Assembly: GCA_019973155.2 (NCBI GenBank)
Contig: BPQB01000081.1
Span: 82,204-146,203, forward strand
Origin: Phanerochaete sordida
Lineage: Eukaryota > Basidiomycota > Agaricomycetes > Polyporales > Phanerochaetaceae
Direction of reading: 5' to 3'
DNA length: 64,000 bases
In this document: positions 47,401-58,754 of the stretch, piece after piece
Layout of the letters: every line of letters begins with the position of its first letter
How positions within the stretch are numbered: the stretch's first letter is position 1
Notes under the pieces: generated by a model
The model's input: the letters and a program-made list of their open reading frames with translations, nothing else
Told to the model about the DNA's origin: nothing
Databases searched by the model: none
Translations under genes and position numbers: made by a program

Positions 47401-48724
47401 CACGCTCGACCTGGCCGACACCCCAGTCGTTCCACGCAAAGTCGGGGAGCTTGCAGTATCCGCCGTCTTCCCAGTTGGTCAGAGGGCGCTTTGAGCCAAG
47501 CTCCTCCTCGAGACGCGCGCGCTGGTGACGGGACTCGCAGCGACCCCAGTCCGTGCGACCGGTACGACGGTCGACGGCGTTGTAGCTCTCCTTGACGAGT
47601 CGTTCGCGTGCTTGGAATATCCGAGGGTCGTCTGACGCGAGGAGGAACGCGTCGAGCGTCGAGGACGCGGGCCGCTGCATGTCCTTGATCTTCTGCTTCC
47701 ACTGCTTGGGGATCTCTGAATGCCGCTTGTTGACCGCCAGGAGGTAGACGCGCGTGCGCGTGTGCGGAATGTACCACGTCTTCGTGTCGACGCGCTGGAA
47801 GCTCGCGCTGTAGTCTTCCTTGGCAAAGTACCCGACGACGCGCTCCCATGGCGCGCCGCACACGTTCTCGAGGATGACAATGGGCGGGCGATGGCGTCGC
47901 ACCCAGTCGAGCATGCCGCGGAATGTCCGGCCGGACTCGCCATGCCCGTCAATGTCCTGCTTCTCGTTGTTGAGGTTCGAGTAGTCGACGCACGAGGTCC
48001 CTGCGATGAGCATGTCGACGTCGCCCGGGACGGGCGCGAGCGCACCGTATGCTGTGTGCGCGTGCGAGCGTCCGAGTTCGCAGACGTCGCGGAAGAGGAG
48101 GGGTGGGCTGAAGTTGCGCTCGATGTACGCCTGCTTGAAAGGCTCGATCTCGCAGGAGAAGACGTGTTCTATCTCAAAGTCGAGATTGAACTGGTCCTTG
48201 ATGGACCGACGGATGAGGTCGAGCGCGAGGAGGGGAGACTCGGTACCAGAGCACATTGTAGCCACCCGCATCTTCCGGCCTTGCAGCTGCCTGACGACTC
48301 CCTCGATCTGGGAGAAGCGACTGACGAGGTCGTCGAAGATGGCGGGGATCTTGGATATGGGTGGGTCTTTGGAAGAGTCCGACGCGACCAGCTTCGTCTT
48401 TGCCTTCGTGGGCTTCTCCTCTTCGGACTCGGAGGGCTCTTCATTGTCCTCGGGAACGGCGTCGTCAGCTTCCTCGTCAGTCTCCTCCTTCTCCTCCTTC
48501 TCTTCATGGTAGTCGGAGCTCTCGTCGTCGTCGGCCTCGTGCTCGTGCTCGTCCGCGTCCACGTCGATGGGTTCAGGCTTCTTCGCCTTCTTCGTCGCGG
48601 TCTTCTTGCCAGCCTCCGCCGGCTTTTTGGTGGATTTTGGGGGCTTTGGCTGGCTGGAGCCGCCTCCGCCAAAGAAGGAGGTGATAGACGTTTGCCCGAC
48701 GGGCACAGTCTTCCCCTTCGCCAT
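41425..48724 (-). CDS. DNMT5: DNMT5-type maintenance DNA methyltransferase with SNF2 ATPase and RING, 2,306 aa
   Basis: Exons are 48724-47334, 47280-45744, 45683-44333, 44283-43228, 43178-43078, 43020-42833, 42777-41899 and 41842-41425, 2,307 codons in frame. Residues 11-18 (QTSITSFF) fit a PCNA-interacting PIP box, followed by an acidic linker. The C5-methyltransferase domain starts at MCSGTES (about 157), with catalytic-loop GTSCVDYSN (Cys245), ENV at 286-288 and motif X GNAMS near 534. A C-rich zinc cluster lies at 640-668. The SNF2 ATPase has Walker A ADQVGYGKT near 1250, a charged insert (about 1440-1680), DEYTYLEGKT, ATRHWVLSGTPP and the C-terminal lobe ending ETQAIGRVRRYGQ. A RING (C-x-C...CGHMGCVKC) sits near 2057-2097. 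DNMT5 uses ATP to copy methylation onto hemimethylated CG sites. No chromodomain is seen, unlike the Cryptococcus enzyme. Intron 4 appears to be GC-AG. Confidence 0.95.
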
Positions 48725-49685
48725 GATGGTTCTGGGGAAAGGTGCGTTTGTCTTGATTCAACGCGGCTGTCACGCTCGGCACGCGTACGTCACGCCCAGC
48801 ACGCGTACGTCACGGGTGACTCGCGTAGTCGCGTGCCGTGACCGTGCTGCTTTCCTCTGCCCGCCAACTCGTCACGCCGTCGAGCCTTACAACTCCTCCC
48901 TTGCCAGATATTTTCCCCGATTTCTGCCATTTTGAATATCGGAGGTGTGTAGGTATCAGTTGAGGGCTTCCCCAGAGCGCGGTGTGGTCGGCTGCAGGCT
49001 CAAGGTCATCGCATCGTACGTCGGGAATGTACTCGGTCAGCAAGGTCTGGCTTTCAAATCATATCATGCTCTTGCAGTAAGTTCAGCAGTGCCTTTAGGA
49101 AAGCCACGACGGCGCTGACACATAGCAACAGCAGCAACTTGTCATCGCCGCCCGAGGTGCACGATGGGCGCACCTGCATTGTTAGTCAGAAGTCCCAGAC
49201 TTAAGCCAGCTGGCCGAGACTAGACGTGGACAACGCTCGTGGGAGTAACTCGAGCAAATGCGCCTCCTCCCTGACTCAGCATCAGAGGGCCCGAAGTCGC
49301 GTCTTCTCGCAATCTTTGTTACACTTTGCGATCTCTGCTATGTGCTCTTCGTTCGACTGTCGCATACGGTCTCATTTGAAGTCGCGATTGACGCAGAAGA
49401 CACGAAAGGGACCGTCGTCTCAAGCTCTGACGTTCGTGACGTCCCTGGATCTCCCTAGGTGCGCCGCGGCGAACGCATATGGATAGCCGCCCGCTTCGAA
49501 CCCACCCTGACCTATCACGCAATATTAGGTTTCAGCTCGCTCATCCTACACAATGGCATTGCAAGGGGTTCGTGGCGGCTCCACGCGCGCGGGAAACGCG
49601 TTTCCGCGTCGTACTTATGCTCGAAGGCCGCGTCAACCTCGCCTCGACGACTTAACCTCAACCAGAAGCCTTTGCTCCTACGGAG
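48725..49685. promoter_or_regulatory. Divergent promoter region, DNMT5 / flavin monooxygenase
   Basis: 961 bp between diverging starts. Close to the DNMT5 start, at 48781-48840, the word CACGCCCAGCACGCGTACGTCACG is partly repeated in tandem (ACGCGTACGTCACG occurs twice). No further coding signal is convincing. Confidence 0.4.
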
Positions 49686-51369
49686 ATGGTGCAGATCGCT
49701 CAAGCTGTTCTCTCCCTCCTGTCATTCACCGCGCAATGGTCGCAGCGACCACTGCAGGCTACAGACACTACGTCCGTCGAGGTAGCCTCTCCAGAAGCAC
49801 GACCCAATATCACCAAGTCGATAGCTATCGTCGGAGCAGGCAGCGGCGGTCTTGCGATCCTTAAGGGTCTTCTCGACCTCCCACAAGACGTCCGTTCAAC
49901 ATGGGAAATCGTGCTTTACGAGCAGCGACGCGACGTCGGCGGCGTGTGGTACGCTGACCCACAACCACCACAACCGCCCACGTTGCCCGAGACCCCGCTG
50001 TACCCACTTCTGCACACGAACACGCCGCACCCGACGATGACATACCCCGGCTTCACGTTTCCGCCAGGGACGCCGCTCTTCCCATCACACGAGTACGTGT
50101 GGCAGTACCACGTCGACTACGCTGAGCACTTCAACCTGACGCGTCATATCAACGTGAATCACACCGTACTCGCTGCCGGCTGGAAGGGCAGCAGCGCGCG
50201 AGGGAAGTGGATCGTCGACGTTACGCGCACGGACCGCCCCGAGGAGGTCCAGCAGCGCTCCTTCGACCATCTCATCGTCGCGAACGGACACAACCACTAC
50301 CCACGAATACCGCACTGGGCCGGCGAGGACGATTGGCTTGGTAACACGCCGCTTGGCAAGCCAAAGCGCGAAATCCTGCATTCGATATTTTACCGCGAGC
50401 CGGAGGGATACATCAATCGGACTGTGGTCATAGTCGGCGGTGGTGCGAGTGGACGAGATGCTGCGTTGCAAGTTGGTGCGGTGACTAAGGTGAGTAACAT
50501 GTCGTCGTTTCGCGCATACACCCGGCTGATCACTATTCCAGACTTATCAATCACTGCGAGAAGGGAGCGTTCCTCCAGACGGCGCACAAGTCATCGTCAA
50601 GCCGCCGATCTCTCATTTCACGATCGACGCTGTCGTCTTCGAGGACGGGAGCTCTCTTAGCGACGTCGATTCCGTCATCCTGGCGACGGGCTACGAGTTC
50701 CTCGTTCCATTCCTGTCGCGCATCCCGAAAGACTCAGGGATCACAACACCGGCTCTAGTCACCTCCCCCGCAACGACCGCGAACTCCACCAGCGCCGCAG
50801 CGCTGACGACGAATCTGCGATACATATTCCCTCTATACGAGCACATTTTCAGCCTGTCGCCCGCCTTCCCGCCCACAGCTCTCGCCTTCGTCGGGCTGCC
50901 CGTGCTCATCGCGAACTGCCCGTCCGACCGTGCGCAGGCCCTCTTCATCTCGCACGCGATCGCGGACCCGTCCGTGCTGCCGCCGCGCGGGGAGATGCTC
51001 GACGGACTCGTGGCGCGCGAGGCGAACGTGCGTGCGCGCGGCTACGACCCGTACTACGTCGGGCACAAGATGGTCGGCGGCGACGACGAGGCGCAGGCGT
51101 ACCAGAACGCGCTTGTACGCTTCCTCAAGCGCGCGGGCCGCCTGCCCGACGACGGCCGCGAGTACGTCGAGCCGTGGCGCGTCATGGCGCGCAAGGAGTC
51201 GCGGCTGCTCGCACGCGCGTGGTCGCGCGTCGAGGAGCACGGGGACCAAGCGCGCTGGCTCGATGGGATCACCACGGAGGAGCAGTGGGCGAGCGTCATG
51301 TGGCGGCTCGTGGATTGGCAGGCCGAGTGGGAGAAGGAGCATGGTCAAGGCCCTGATACCTATGCATGA
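49686..51369 (+). CDS. Flavin-containing monooxygenase family protein, 543 aa
   Basis: Exons are 49686-50489 and 50542-51369, 544 codons in frame. A hydrophobic N-terminus precedes the FAD-binding IAIVGAGSGGLAILKG motif (about residue 48). YEQRRDVGGVWYADPQ, the NADPH-binding VVIVGGGASGRDAA (about residue 250) and VILATGYEF are the classical FMO landmarks. The segment PGFTFPPGTPLFPSHEYVWQYHVDYAEHF matches fungal FMO and dimethylaniline monooxygenase homologues. It oxygenates a soft nucleophile (N or S) with NADPH and O2; the substrate is unknown. A signal-anchor or signal peptide at residues 5-20 suggests ER location. Confidence 0.9.
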
Positions 51370-51647
51370 TATTTGTAGCATCTCCTGTACCACTATGTCA
51401 TAGGAACTCTGGATTATTTGTGCGGAAGGAACTGGCTTGAGGGAATTGCGAGGGAAAATCACGGAAATTGCGCTGAGATATTCAACGTGCGCCGTCATTG
51501 GGCGCTTCGCTTTCCTGACCACGTCCACGACTTCAACGCGGTGCGCAGGACACCCTGCTAAATGTCGGCCTTGTCGCTGGTTAAACTGCGTTGAATACCG
51601 CCCACTTGCCTTCACACACAATCTCCATTGCTGAACGGGCCCCCACC

Positions 51648-54600
51648 ATGGCCTTTCCGATACCAACACACTTACCCCGGAAGAAGGACCTGGATGTCTC
51701 CACCACAGTGCTCTCGAAGATGTCCGAGACCTCGCTGAAGGCGCTCACGCACGACGCAGCATCAGCATGGGTCGCGGAGCTGGACGTGGCAATCCGCGAG
51801 ACGAAGGTGCGTTGCCCATAGTGTCATGAGGCGGCATAGCGAACAGGGCTGAGGCACGCGCAGGCCCGAATACACGAACGCGTGCAGGCGGACCGCCCCG
51901 CATTCGAGCGGCAGCTCGCGTCGGCGGTGTCCGTGCAGGAGCGGCTGCGCACGCTGACCGCGAACGTTGACGGCCTGCAGCACACGCTGTCGGACCCCCA
52001 GGTGCGCCCGCCCCGTCCCCCGCCTTGCCTGCGGACCTGAGACCGAGCGAAGACAGGGCTCGTGCCGACGCTCGTGGGCACCCTCACACAGCATGCGGCG
52101 CTCGCACAGGAAGCGGCAGACGCAGAGGCGTTGAGCGGCGCGCTGGGGTACCTCGCGCGCTGCAAGCAGGAGATGCAGGAGCTCGTAGCGCTTGTGGAGG
52201 GAGGGAGGCTGCCTGAGGCGGTGGAGAGGTACACGGATGTCGAGAGGCTGCTTGGGCAGCAGCAGCCCTCATTGGCTGGCACGGACGTCTACGTGGATCT
52301 GCAGGTGCGTTCTTGTGCTTGTTGGTAGGAGGGCATGAACTAATGCGCCGCGAGTAGCGCAGGTTCCGAGCTATGAAAGACAAAACCGACGAGCAACTCA
52401 ACGAGGCGTACTCAAGAAGTGTCATTGTGAATGCCTCAGAGATTGTCATTCGTCCCTCAGTGCAAGGTAAGTTTCAGTTCTGTGCAGATCGACGGATATT
52501 TACGGGCAGTCAGTGAGGGCTTCGGAAACCGTACTCCCGCTCCCTTCCATCCTGTCATCACTTTCCTCGACGAACCTGTCTTCTCTCATGACAACGCTCC
52601 GACGAGATATTTCCACATACTATGTCGACTTCCTGCTCAGCCAAGCAGCAACCGTTGAATTGTCTACCGTTTCATCGCTTACTGGGACTGCGGAGCACAA
52701 GCTGTCGATATTCCTCGCACCACAAGATCAAGAAGACCTCAAGGATCGAATTGTCAACGTCGAAACTGTCCTGACTTTCCTTAACGATAACTTGTTCTCG
52801 CACATACCTTCGCAGGCGTCGTTCCCAATATCGCTGAGTCGACCTCTGACACATGCGCTGCTTGAGAAATTCCTGATACCCTCACTACCTTCCTCTCTGG
52901 ACGAACTTCCTTTGTTCCTCGAAACGGTGCATCACGCTGTCGCCTTCGAGGGCGAATATATTCGCGGCGTTCTGGGCGATTCAGCGGGCGGCTATGATGT
53001 CAAGACATGGGCAGACTCTGTTGGCACGCACTACGAGAGGAAGAGGCGAGTCGACATCTTGGAGCGCGCCAGGGCGACTATTCTGTGGAATGACGACGAC
53101 AACAACTCCTTCCGCGCCGAGATGATCATCGTGAAGGAAGACGTACCGCAGCAGGGTGCTCCGGAGCCCGTATTACCAGCATCTCCTCCTGCTGTAAAGC
53201 CTCAGCTTGTATCTACTTCGCCACCGCCACGACAGGCATCTCCGGAAGAAGTTGCATGGGGCTTCGACGATGAGGAGGCCACCGCGGTCGACGAGGACGG
53301 CTGGGGTTTCGACGAGGAGATGGACGTCGAGCCCGATGTTGCAGCTGCACCAGAGCCAGAGCCGGGACCGTCATCACCACCGCCTGTGGAAAAGTCGGAA
53401 CCGCAAGAAGAGGACGATCCCGATGGTGCCTGGGGTCTCGACGACGAGAACTCGACGGACTCGTCCGCCTGGGACGACCCCTGGGGCGACAGCGTCGAGC
53501 CCGTGGCCAAGCCTCCATCGCCGAAAGCGCCCAAGGCGGCGACCAAGCTCGAGAAACTCTCGCAGAAGGGCAAACCCAAGGAGTCGACACCGTTCAATTC
53601 GCCACCAGCACCTGTCGTTGCACCCGCACCGAAGGTCGCCCAGCCAGCACGGCCAAAACCCGCTGCGCCGCCGGCACCGCCCGTCGAGAAGGAGACGTAC
53701 CTCGTCTCTGGGCGCGTGCGGGAGCTGCTCTGGCTCGTGGACGAAGTACTGAAGGAGGCGGCGGAGCTCGCGGCGTCAAACGTCTTCCACGCGAAGCCAG
53801 GCAGCTCGAGCTTGCAAGTCGGCGGCATTATCAGCCAGACGGCGCCCATGGTGCTGGACCTCTACCGCGGGCTGTATCCGGTCGTCGCCGCCGCGCGGGT
53901 TGCTGCGCCGAGGCACGCGATGGGCTTCTCGAACGACTGCTTGTGGCTGGCTGGCGAGGTAGCGAAGCTGCTTGCGCGCGGCGACCTGCAGGAGGGCCTA
54001 CGGGCCAAGCTCGAGGAGGCGCAGCAGCGGTCGAAGATGCTCGCAGAGTGCTGGTATGACGAGACGATCGTGAGTCCGCAAAAGTCACTGCTCGCCATGC
54101 CTGGCTGACGGAGAGTCGCGACAGGGACGCCAAGTCGACCAGATCAACGCCACGCTGGACCGCGCGGAGGGCTTCGTGGCGACGCACCACCAAGAGCGCT
54201 TCGACGAGTGCGAAGACGCCGTGAACCAGGTGCTGCAGGACATCCGCAAGTTCGCGCAGCAAATCAAGGTCAGCGCCCTCCCTCCCCCTTCACCCCCGCG
54301 CTAACCTCCCCAGCAGCCGGTCCTCCCGCGGAGCAGGTACTACGAGGCGCTCGGCAGCACCGTCGACGCCGCGCTCGCACGCGTCCTGCGCGACATCCTC
54401 GCGCTGCCGGACATCACCGCGGCGGAGTCGCACAAGCTGAACGAGCTGTGCCGCGTGCTCACCGCGCTCGAGGGCCTCTTCGCGCCGGACGCCGCAGGCC
54501 CGTCGCTCGTCGTCGCCTACGTGCCGTCGTGGCTCAAGTTCTCGTACCTCTCCGAGCTCATGGTGCGTCTCCCTTTCCCTCCCCGTCAACTTGTGGTTCG

Positions 54601-54800
54601 CAAGGACGGGGCTGACGGCGGGTGTATTGTAGGAGGCGTCGATGTCGGACATCTCGTACCTCTTCGACGAGGGCGCGCTCGTCGACTTCGAGATCGGCGA
54701 GCTCGTGCGCCTCGTGCGCGCGCTCTTTGCGGACACGCCGCTCCGCGCGAACACGATCCACCGCCTGCAGCAGGGGCACCCCGCGCTGGGCGCGGCGTAG
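51648..54800 (+). CDS. ZW10: ZW10/Dsl1-family vesicle-tethering subunit, 923 aa
   Basis: Exons are 51648-51806, 51864-52001, 52053-52304, 52358-52466, 52514-54069, 54125-54268, 54317-54562 and 54633-54800, 924 codons in frame. The N-terminus is coiled-coil and alpha-helical. The C-terminal block (SYLSELM, EASMSDISYLFDEGALVDFE, LVRLVRALFADTPLRANTI) is the ZW10 signature. In fungi this protein (Dsl1) forms an ER tether with Tip20/RINT1 and Sec39/NAG and receives COPI vesicles. Between the halves is a long acidic, Pro/Ala-rich loop with repeated WGFDDEE-type motifs at Trp468, 483, 526, 539 and 543, comparable to the coatomer-binding lasso of yeast Dsl1. The acceptor choice at 52514 (CAGTCAG) is set by the frame. 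Confidence 0.88.
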
Positions 54801-55344
54801 CTGGGCGTTTCCCTGTACTGTGCTCTGCGGGCACTTGGAATTATATTTGCTTCTGGTCTGTGTTGGGTGTGTTGCGTGGCGAGTGGGCGAGATATGCGTG
54901 TTCGACGGGTGCGTGAGCGTGAGCGCAGCGCAGTCAGGATCGCACAGCGCGGTTCGTCATCTTCTACACCGCCTGATGGGGCACCAGAACGCGGACATTG
55001 GTCGTGGATCTCTCCATACGCATAGCTGCTGCACACCAACCCACACACCCGAGACTCACGAAACAGGTATCAATCAAGGCGCTGGGACAGTTAACACGGA
55101 GCGTAAAAGCAAAAAGAGGTCGTACACTACATAGAAAAAGGGGTGGATAAAATACATCTAGGCCGCGCGGAGCGGCCAATACAGCGTGGCGGTCGTAGCG
55201 TAGTCTTCACGGGCATATATACCACTATCCACAGAGCGGGAGAGGGTTTCACGAGGACGTTATAATTCGGGTGCGAGGTCCATGCGAGTGTCGAGGATCG
55301 GATGTGAAGGTCGGGGAGTCGGGCGTAGTGCGGAGTGCGGGTCT
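54801..55344. other. Convergent 3' flanks of ZW10 and MMM1
   Basis: No gene. Probable 3' UTRs of both transcripts. Nothing else seen. Confidence 0.4.
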
Positions 55345-56595
55345 CTATGGCAGCGCGAAGTCGTGCTCGCGCTTGATGTCGTCCTTGACCTCCTGCACGG
55401 TCGCGAGGCCGGGAAGGACGACCTTGAACGTTCCCTTTTCCATGATCACGCGCCGGATCTGTCGCGAGGGGTGTTAGCGCCCGCATATATTCCTCGAGAG
55501 TGGACTTCGGGAGGGATCGCCTTGGCAGGCCGCGAGGGCGCGGTCGGGGCGGACGAAGAGATGAGGGGAGAAGAGTGAGGCGGAGACGTACTTGGTGGGT
55601 GATGAGCTCGTGCAGCTTCGGCACGTCCGCGAGCTTCGCGCGGCTGCCCATTAGCGACGTCGTCTTCAGGTCGAGCACGAGCTCGGTCTGCGGCGAGGGG
55701 AGCGTGACCGTCAGCGTTGGGTGCTGTGCGTGCGGCTGGGGCGGCGTCAAGAGCACCTGCACGACGACGTCAGCGTCGCCCAGGACGAGACGGAAGAGAC
55801 GGCGCACCGTCGCGGAGAACACGGAGAGCGATATCGTGAGCGAGATCGGGAGGCGCGCAAAGGACGGGAAGGGGTAGTTCAGGAGCACAGACGTCGAGAA
55901 CGCGATCGACACCGTGTCCGTGTAGTGCATGTCGACCTCGATTTGCTGCACGCAGTGTCAGTCTCGGTGGCCCCGTCAGCCGGGCGTCGCGGTACGGACC
56001 GGTTCAGAGAGCGGCGCGTGCAGCGCGCGGGGGCGCGCGCGGTACAGGCGCGGCGCGGAGTGCCCGAGGTCGACCGAGTGCACCTTGATGGGGTCCTGCG
56101 CGGGGTGAGTGGTGGGTGGGTGGGCGCGGGGGAGGCGTACCAAGAAGCCTGGCGGCCGCATCTTGTTCGCGAACTCTTCGACGCGCCGCCGGACGATCTC
56201 GTCGCCCTCGGGCCCGGCATTGTCGTCGCGCAGCTTCGAGCGGTACGAGTCAACGACCTGGAAGGGTGATGCTCGCGTCAGGTAAACGGTAACGACAGGG
56301 CGCAGCGACGCACGTGGTGCAGCAGGACGTTCAGCCACCCCGCGCTCTCCATGCCCTCGCCCTCGCCCGCGCCGTCGGGCTCGGCCTTCGCGCCCGCGTC
56401 GGAGCAGTTCTCGGAGCTGTCATCCTCGCGCACGATGCGGGGCTGGTAGGACGTCGCGCGGTAGGGCTGGGCGGAGGCGGGGTCGAGGAAGAGGTACTTG
56501 AGGACGACGACGAGCAGGCAGAGGATGGAGAGCTGGCCGATGACGAGGCCCTGTGTGAACGTCGGCGTGAGCGAGAAGATGTATGCGGAGCCCAT
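55345..56595 (-). CDS. MMM1: ERMES subunit Mmm1 (ER-anchored SMP lipid-transfer protein), 320 aa
   Basis: Exons are 56595-56314, 56257-56141, 56095-56000, 55945-55592 and 55458-55345, 321 codons in frame. A single N-terminal membrane anchor (FTQGLVIGQLSILCLLVVVL) follows a short lumenal end, and the rest is the SMP domain (VVDSYRSKLR, EIVRRRVEEFANKMRPPGFL, IEVDMHYTDTVSIAFSTSVL, FARLPISLTISLSVFSATV) with the C-terminal VIMEKGTFKVVLPGL. Mmm1 sits in the ER membrane and with Mdm12, Mdm34 and Mdm10 forms the ER-mitochondria encounter structure that passes phospholipids. It is shorter than yeast Mmm1 mainly because the lumenal part is small. The gene is divergent from the TTL gene. Confidence 0.94.
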
Positions 56596-56842
56596 GCCTG
56601 GCCGGCGGAGGGGTCGAGGTCGGGAAGGCAGGCGCGCGGTGCGGGGCGGGCGGTCGTGGGAGGACCTCGCTGTTCGCCGTTCGGAGTCAAAACCCTGAGC
56701 GCGTGCACGCGGCCCGCCGGCCGGACGCCGGACGCCACGAAGCCGCCGATAGGCGCTGTCGAAAGATCTGCCGCCGGCGTGCAAATCTGCGGCAATCTGG
56801 ATTCTGGATTGGGACGTCCTTCCTGCGCCGATCCCCCGCACC
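56596..56842. promoter_or_regulatory. 247-bp divergent promoter, MMM1 / TTL-like gene
   Basis: GC-rich interval between two diverging start codons. No TATA box on either strand. Confidence 0.55.
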
Positions 56843-58446
56843 ATGGCAGCCCGGCCGTCCGTCGCCCTCGTCGCCTGGCCCTCCGCCCCGCTCACGAACC
56901 GCCTCGTGCGCAACGCCCTCGACACCTGCGGGCTCGACGTCGACGTCGTCGCCGCGCAGCTGCCCGCGAGCGTCGCCGGCCGCGACGTGCTGCAGTGGGC
57001 GTCGTACGACGCGATGGACCACGAGCTGACGCTCGCGCACCCGCCGTCCGCGCGCGTGCTCACGTCCGCGTACACGATCCGCAAGGCGCTCATCCGCAAG
57101 CACTTCCTCGCGCGCACCGCGCTCCGCCACTGCACCAAGCACCCGGACTCGCCCCTCAGGGCCGGCGTGCCGCGCACGTGGGAGGTCGAGCTCCAGTTCG
57201 CCGACGAGCTCGACGAGATGTGGACGGACGAGCTCTGGGACCTCGGCGCGGAGCTCGAGCGCGGCGATCGCTGGATGATCCTCAAGCCGGGCATGGCCGA
57301 CCGCGGCAACGGTCTCCGGCTCTTCCACACGAAGGAAGAGCTCGAAAATATCTTCCTCGAGTTCGAGGATGCTGATGATGACGAAGACGAAGACGCGCCA
57401 GCTGCTGAGGACGACGAGTCGGGCACCGGCGTCGCCACCTCTCAACTCCGCCATTTCGTCGTTCAGGTGAGTGCAATGCCATTGATTCCGCGCTTTGCTC
57501 ATGTACATGCAATACAGGAATACCTGTCAAACCCTCTCCTCATAGACCCCGCCCAAATCCCACTCGACGGCTCACCCCTCAAGCCCTCCCTTCCAGACGC
57601 AAAAGGACACAAGGCACGCCTTCCCTCTTCTCCCTCCCTCCCTAAACTAACCCCCTCCGAAGTTCCACCTCCGCGCCTACTGCATCGCCTCCGGCGCACT
57701 GCGCGTCTTCCTCTACGACCGCATCCTCGCGCTCTTCGCCTCCGCGCCCTACACCGCGCCGTCCCCCTCTTCCTCTGGCGCCGCCATCGACCTCGCGCCG
57801 CACCTCACGAACACGTGTCTCCAGGCACACACGGGCGAGGCGTACGTGCGCCTGCTCGACGAGCTCGTCGGCGCCGCCGTGCTGAGCGAGCCGGGCGCGG
57901 GCATCGTTACGCGGGAGGACCTAGACGATATCAGGGACCAGGCGGCGCTGCTGCTTGGGGAGACGTTCGCTGCTGCGCTCGGGATGAGCGTGCACTTCCA
58001 GGTGCGCCCTCCCCCCTCCCTCCCTCTCTCCCTCCCCCCAACGAACTGACACTCACCTCGCCCCGCACCAGCCACTCCCAAACGCCTTCGAGCTCTTCGG
58101 CGTCGACCTCCTCGTGACGCACGCGCCCGCGCCGACGCCCGCGCGCCGCTTCCGCGTGAGCCTCCTCGAGGCGAACGCGGAGCCCGCGATCGAGATGACG
58201 GGCCCGCGCCTCACGTGGGTGCTCGAGGACTTGTTTTGTGCGATCGCAAGGGTTTGTGTCGTGCCGTTCTTCCGTGGGGGCGAGGGCGCGGGCGCGGGCG
58301 GGGCTGAAGGCGCTGCGGAGGGCGAGAGCAGCGCGGAGGGCAGTAGCGATGATGCGGGCGGAAGGAAGAAATGGAAGGTGGGCGAGACGAGGGAGCATTT
58401 GAGGATGTGTCTTGATACCGAGGTGCGCGGCGCTGGCGGGTGGTGA
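56843..58446 (+). CDS. Tubulin-tyrosine-ligase (TTL) family protein, 477 aa
   Basis: Exons are 56843-57466, 57518-57613, 57663-58001 and 58072-58446, 478 codons in frame. Landmarks are IRKALIRKHFLAR, the ATP-grasp strand RWMILKPGMADRGNGLRLF, FHLRAYCIASGALRVFLYDR, HLTNTCLQ and the metal/ATP end SLLEANAEPAIEMTG. In fungi this single-copy TTL-like protein (Pby1 group in yeast) is a putative ATP-grasp amino-acid ligase whose substrate is unsettled. Intron 2 starts with GC (AAG|GCACGC) and contains no GT at all, so it is a true GC-AG intron. The end (LDTEVRGAGGW) is taken unspliced; an alternative splice into 58489 is possible. Confidence 0.88.
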
Positions 58447-58530
58447 TGTACGATGACTTTGCGTTTAGGCTATGCGCAGCGCAGAGCTTGCGATGCGCAA
58501 TGATGTCGTTTCAGTCTGACAGCGGACGGT

Positions 58531-58580
58531 GGGGCGACGAGGCATCATTTGAAAATGTCTGGACGCGGAGGTGCGCGGGG
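58531..58580 (+). pseudogene. Degraded partial duplicate of the TTL 3' end
   Basis: The sequence GACGAGGCATCATTTGAAAA...GGAGGTGCGCGGGG resembles 58386-58432 (GACGAGGGAGCATTTGAGGA...CGAGGTGCGCGG) about 148 bp upstream, the last codons of the TTL-like gene. It cannot encode the same frame for long. Confidence 0.5.
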
Positions 58581-58723
58581 CCGCGCAAAGTTCGCAATGC
58601 GCCATGGCGTCACTTCTGCACTGCGAGAGCGGGCAACAGGGTCGGTGTCAGGCGGTGCAGCACGAGGCCAGAAATCTGCGGAGATGCGCTGGGTGACGGG
58701 TGCGCAACAGGCGGATCACAGGC

Positions 58724-58754
58724 GGGCAACAGACGGGCAACAGACGGGCAACAG
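58724..58754 (+). repeat. Short tandem repeat, 11-bp unit GGGCAACAGAC, 2.9 copies
   Basis: Three consecutive units starting at 58724, 58735 and 58746, flanked by looser variants (GCGCAACAGGCGGATCACAG). It is a local minisatellite. Confidence 0.8.

Noticed and set aside
52025..52216. Short alternative frames in ZW10 exon 3
   Set aside because: Joining them breaks the frame. The acceptor at 52052 keeps the coiled-coil reading.
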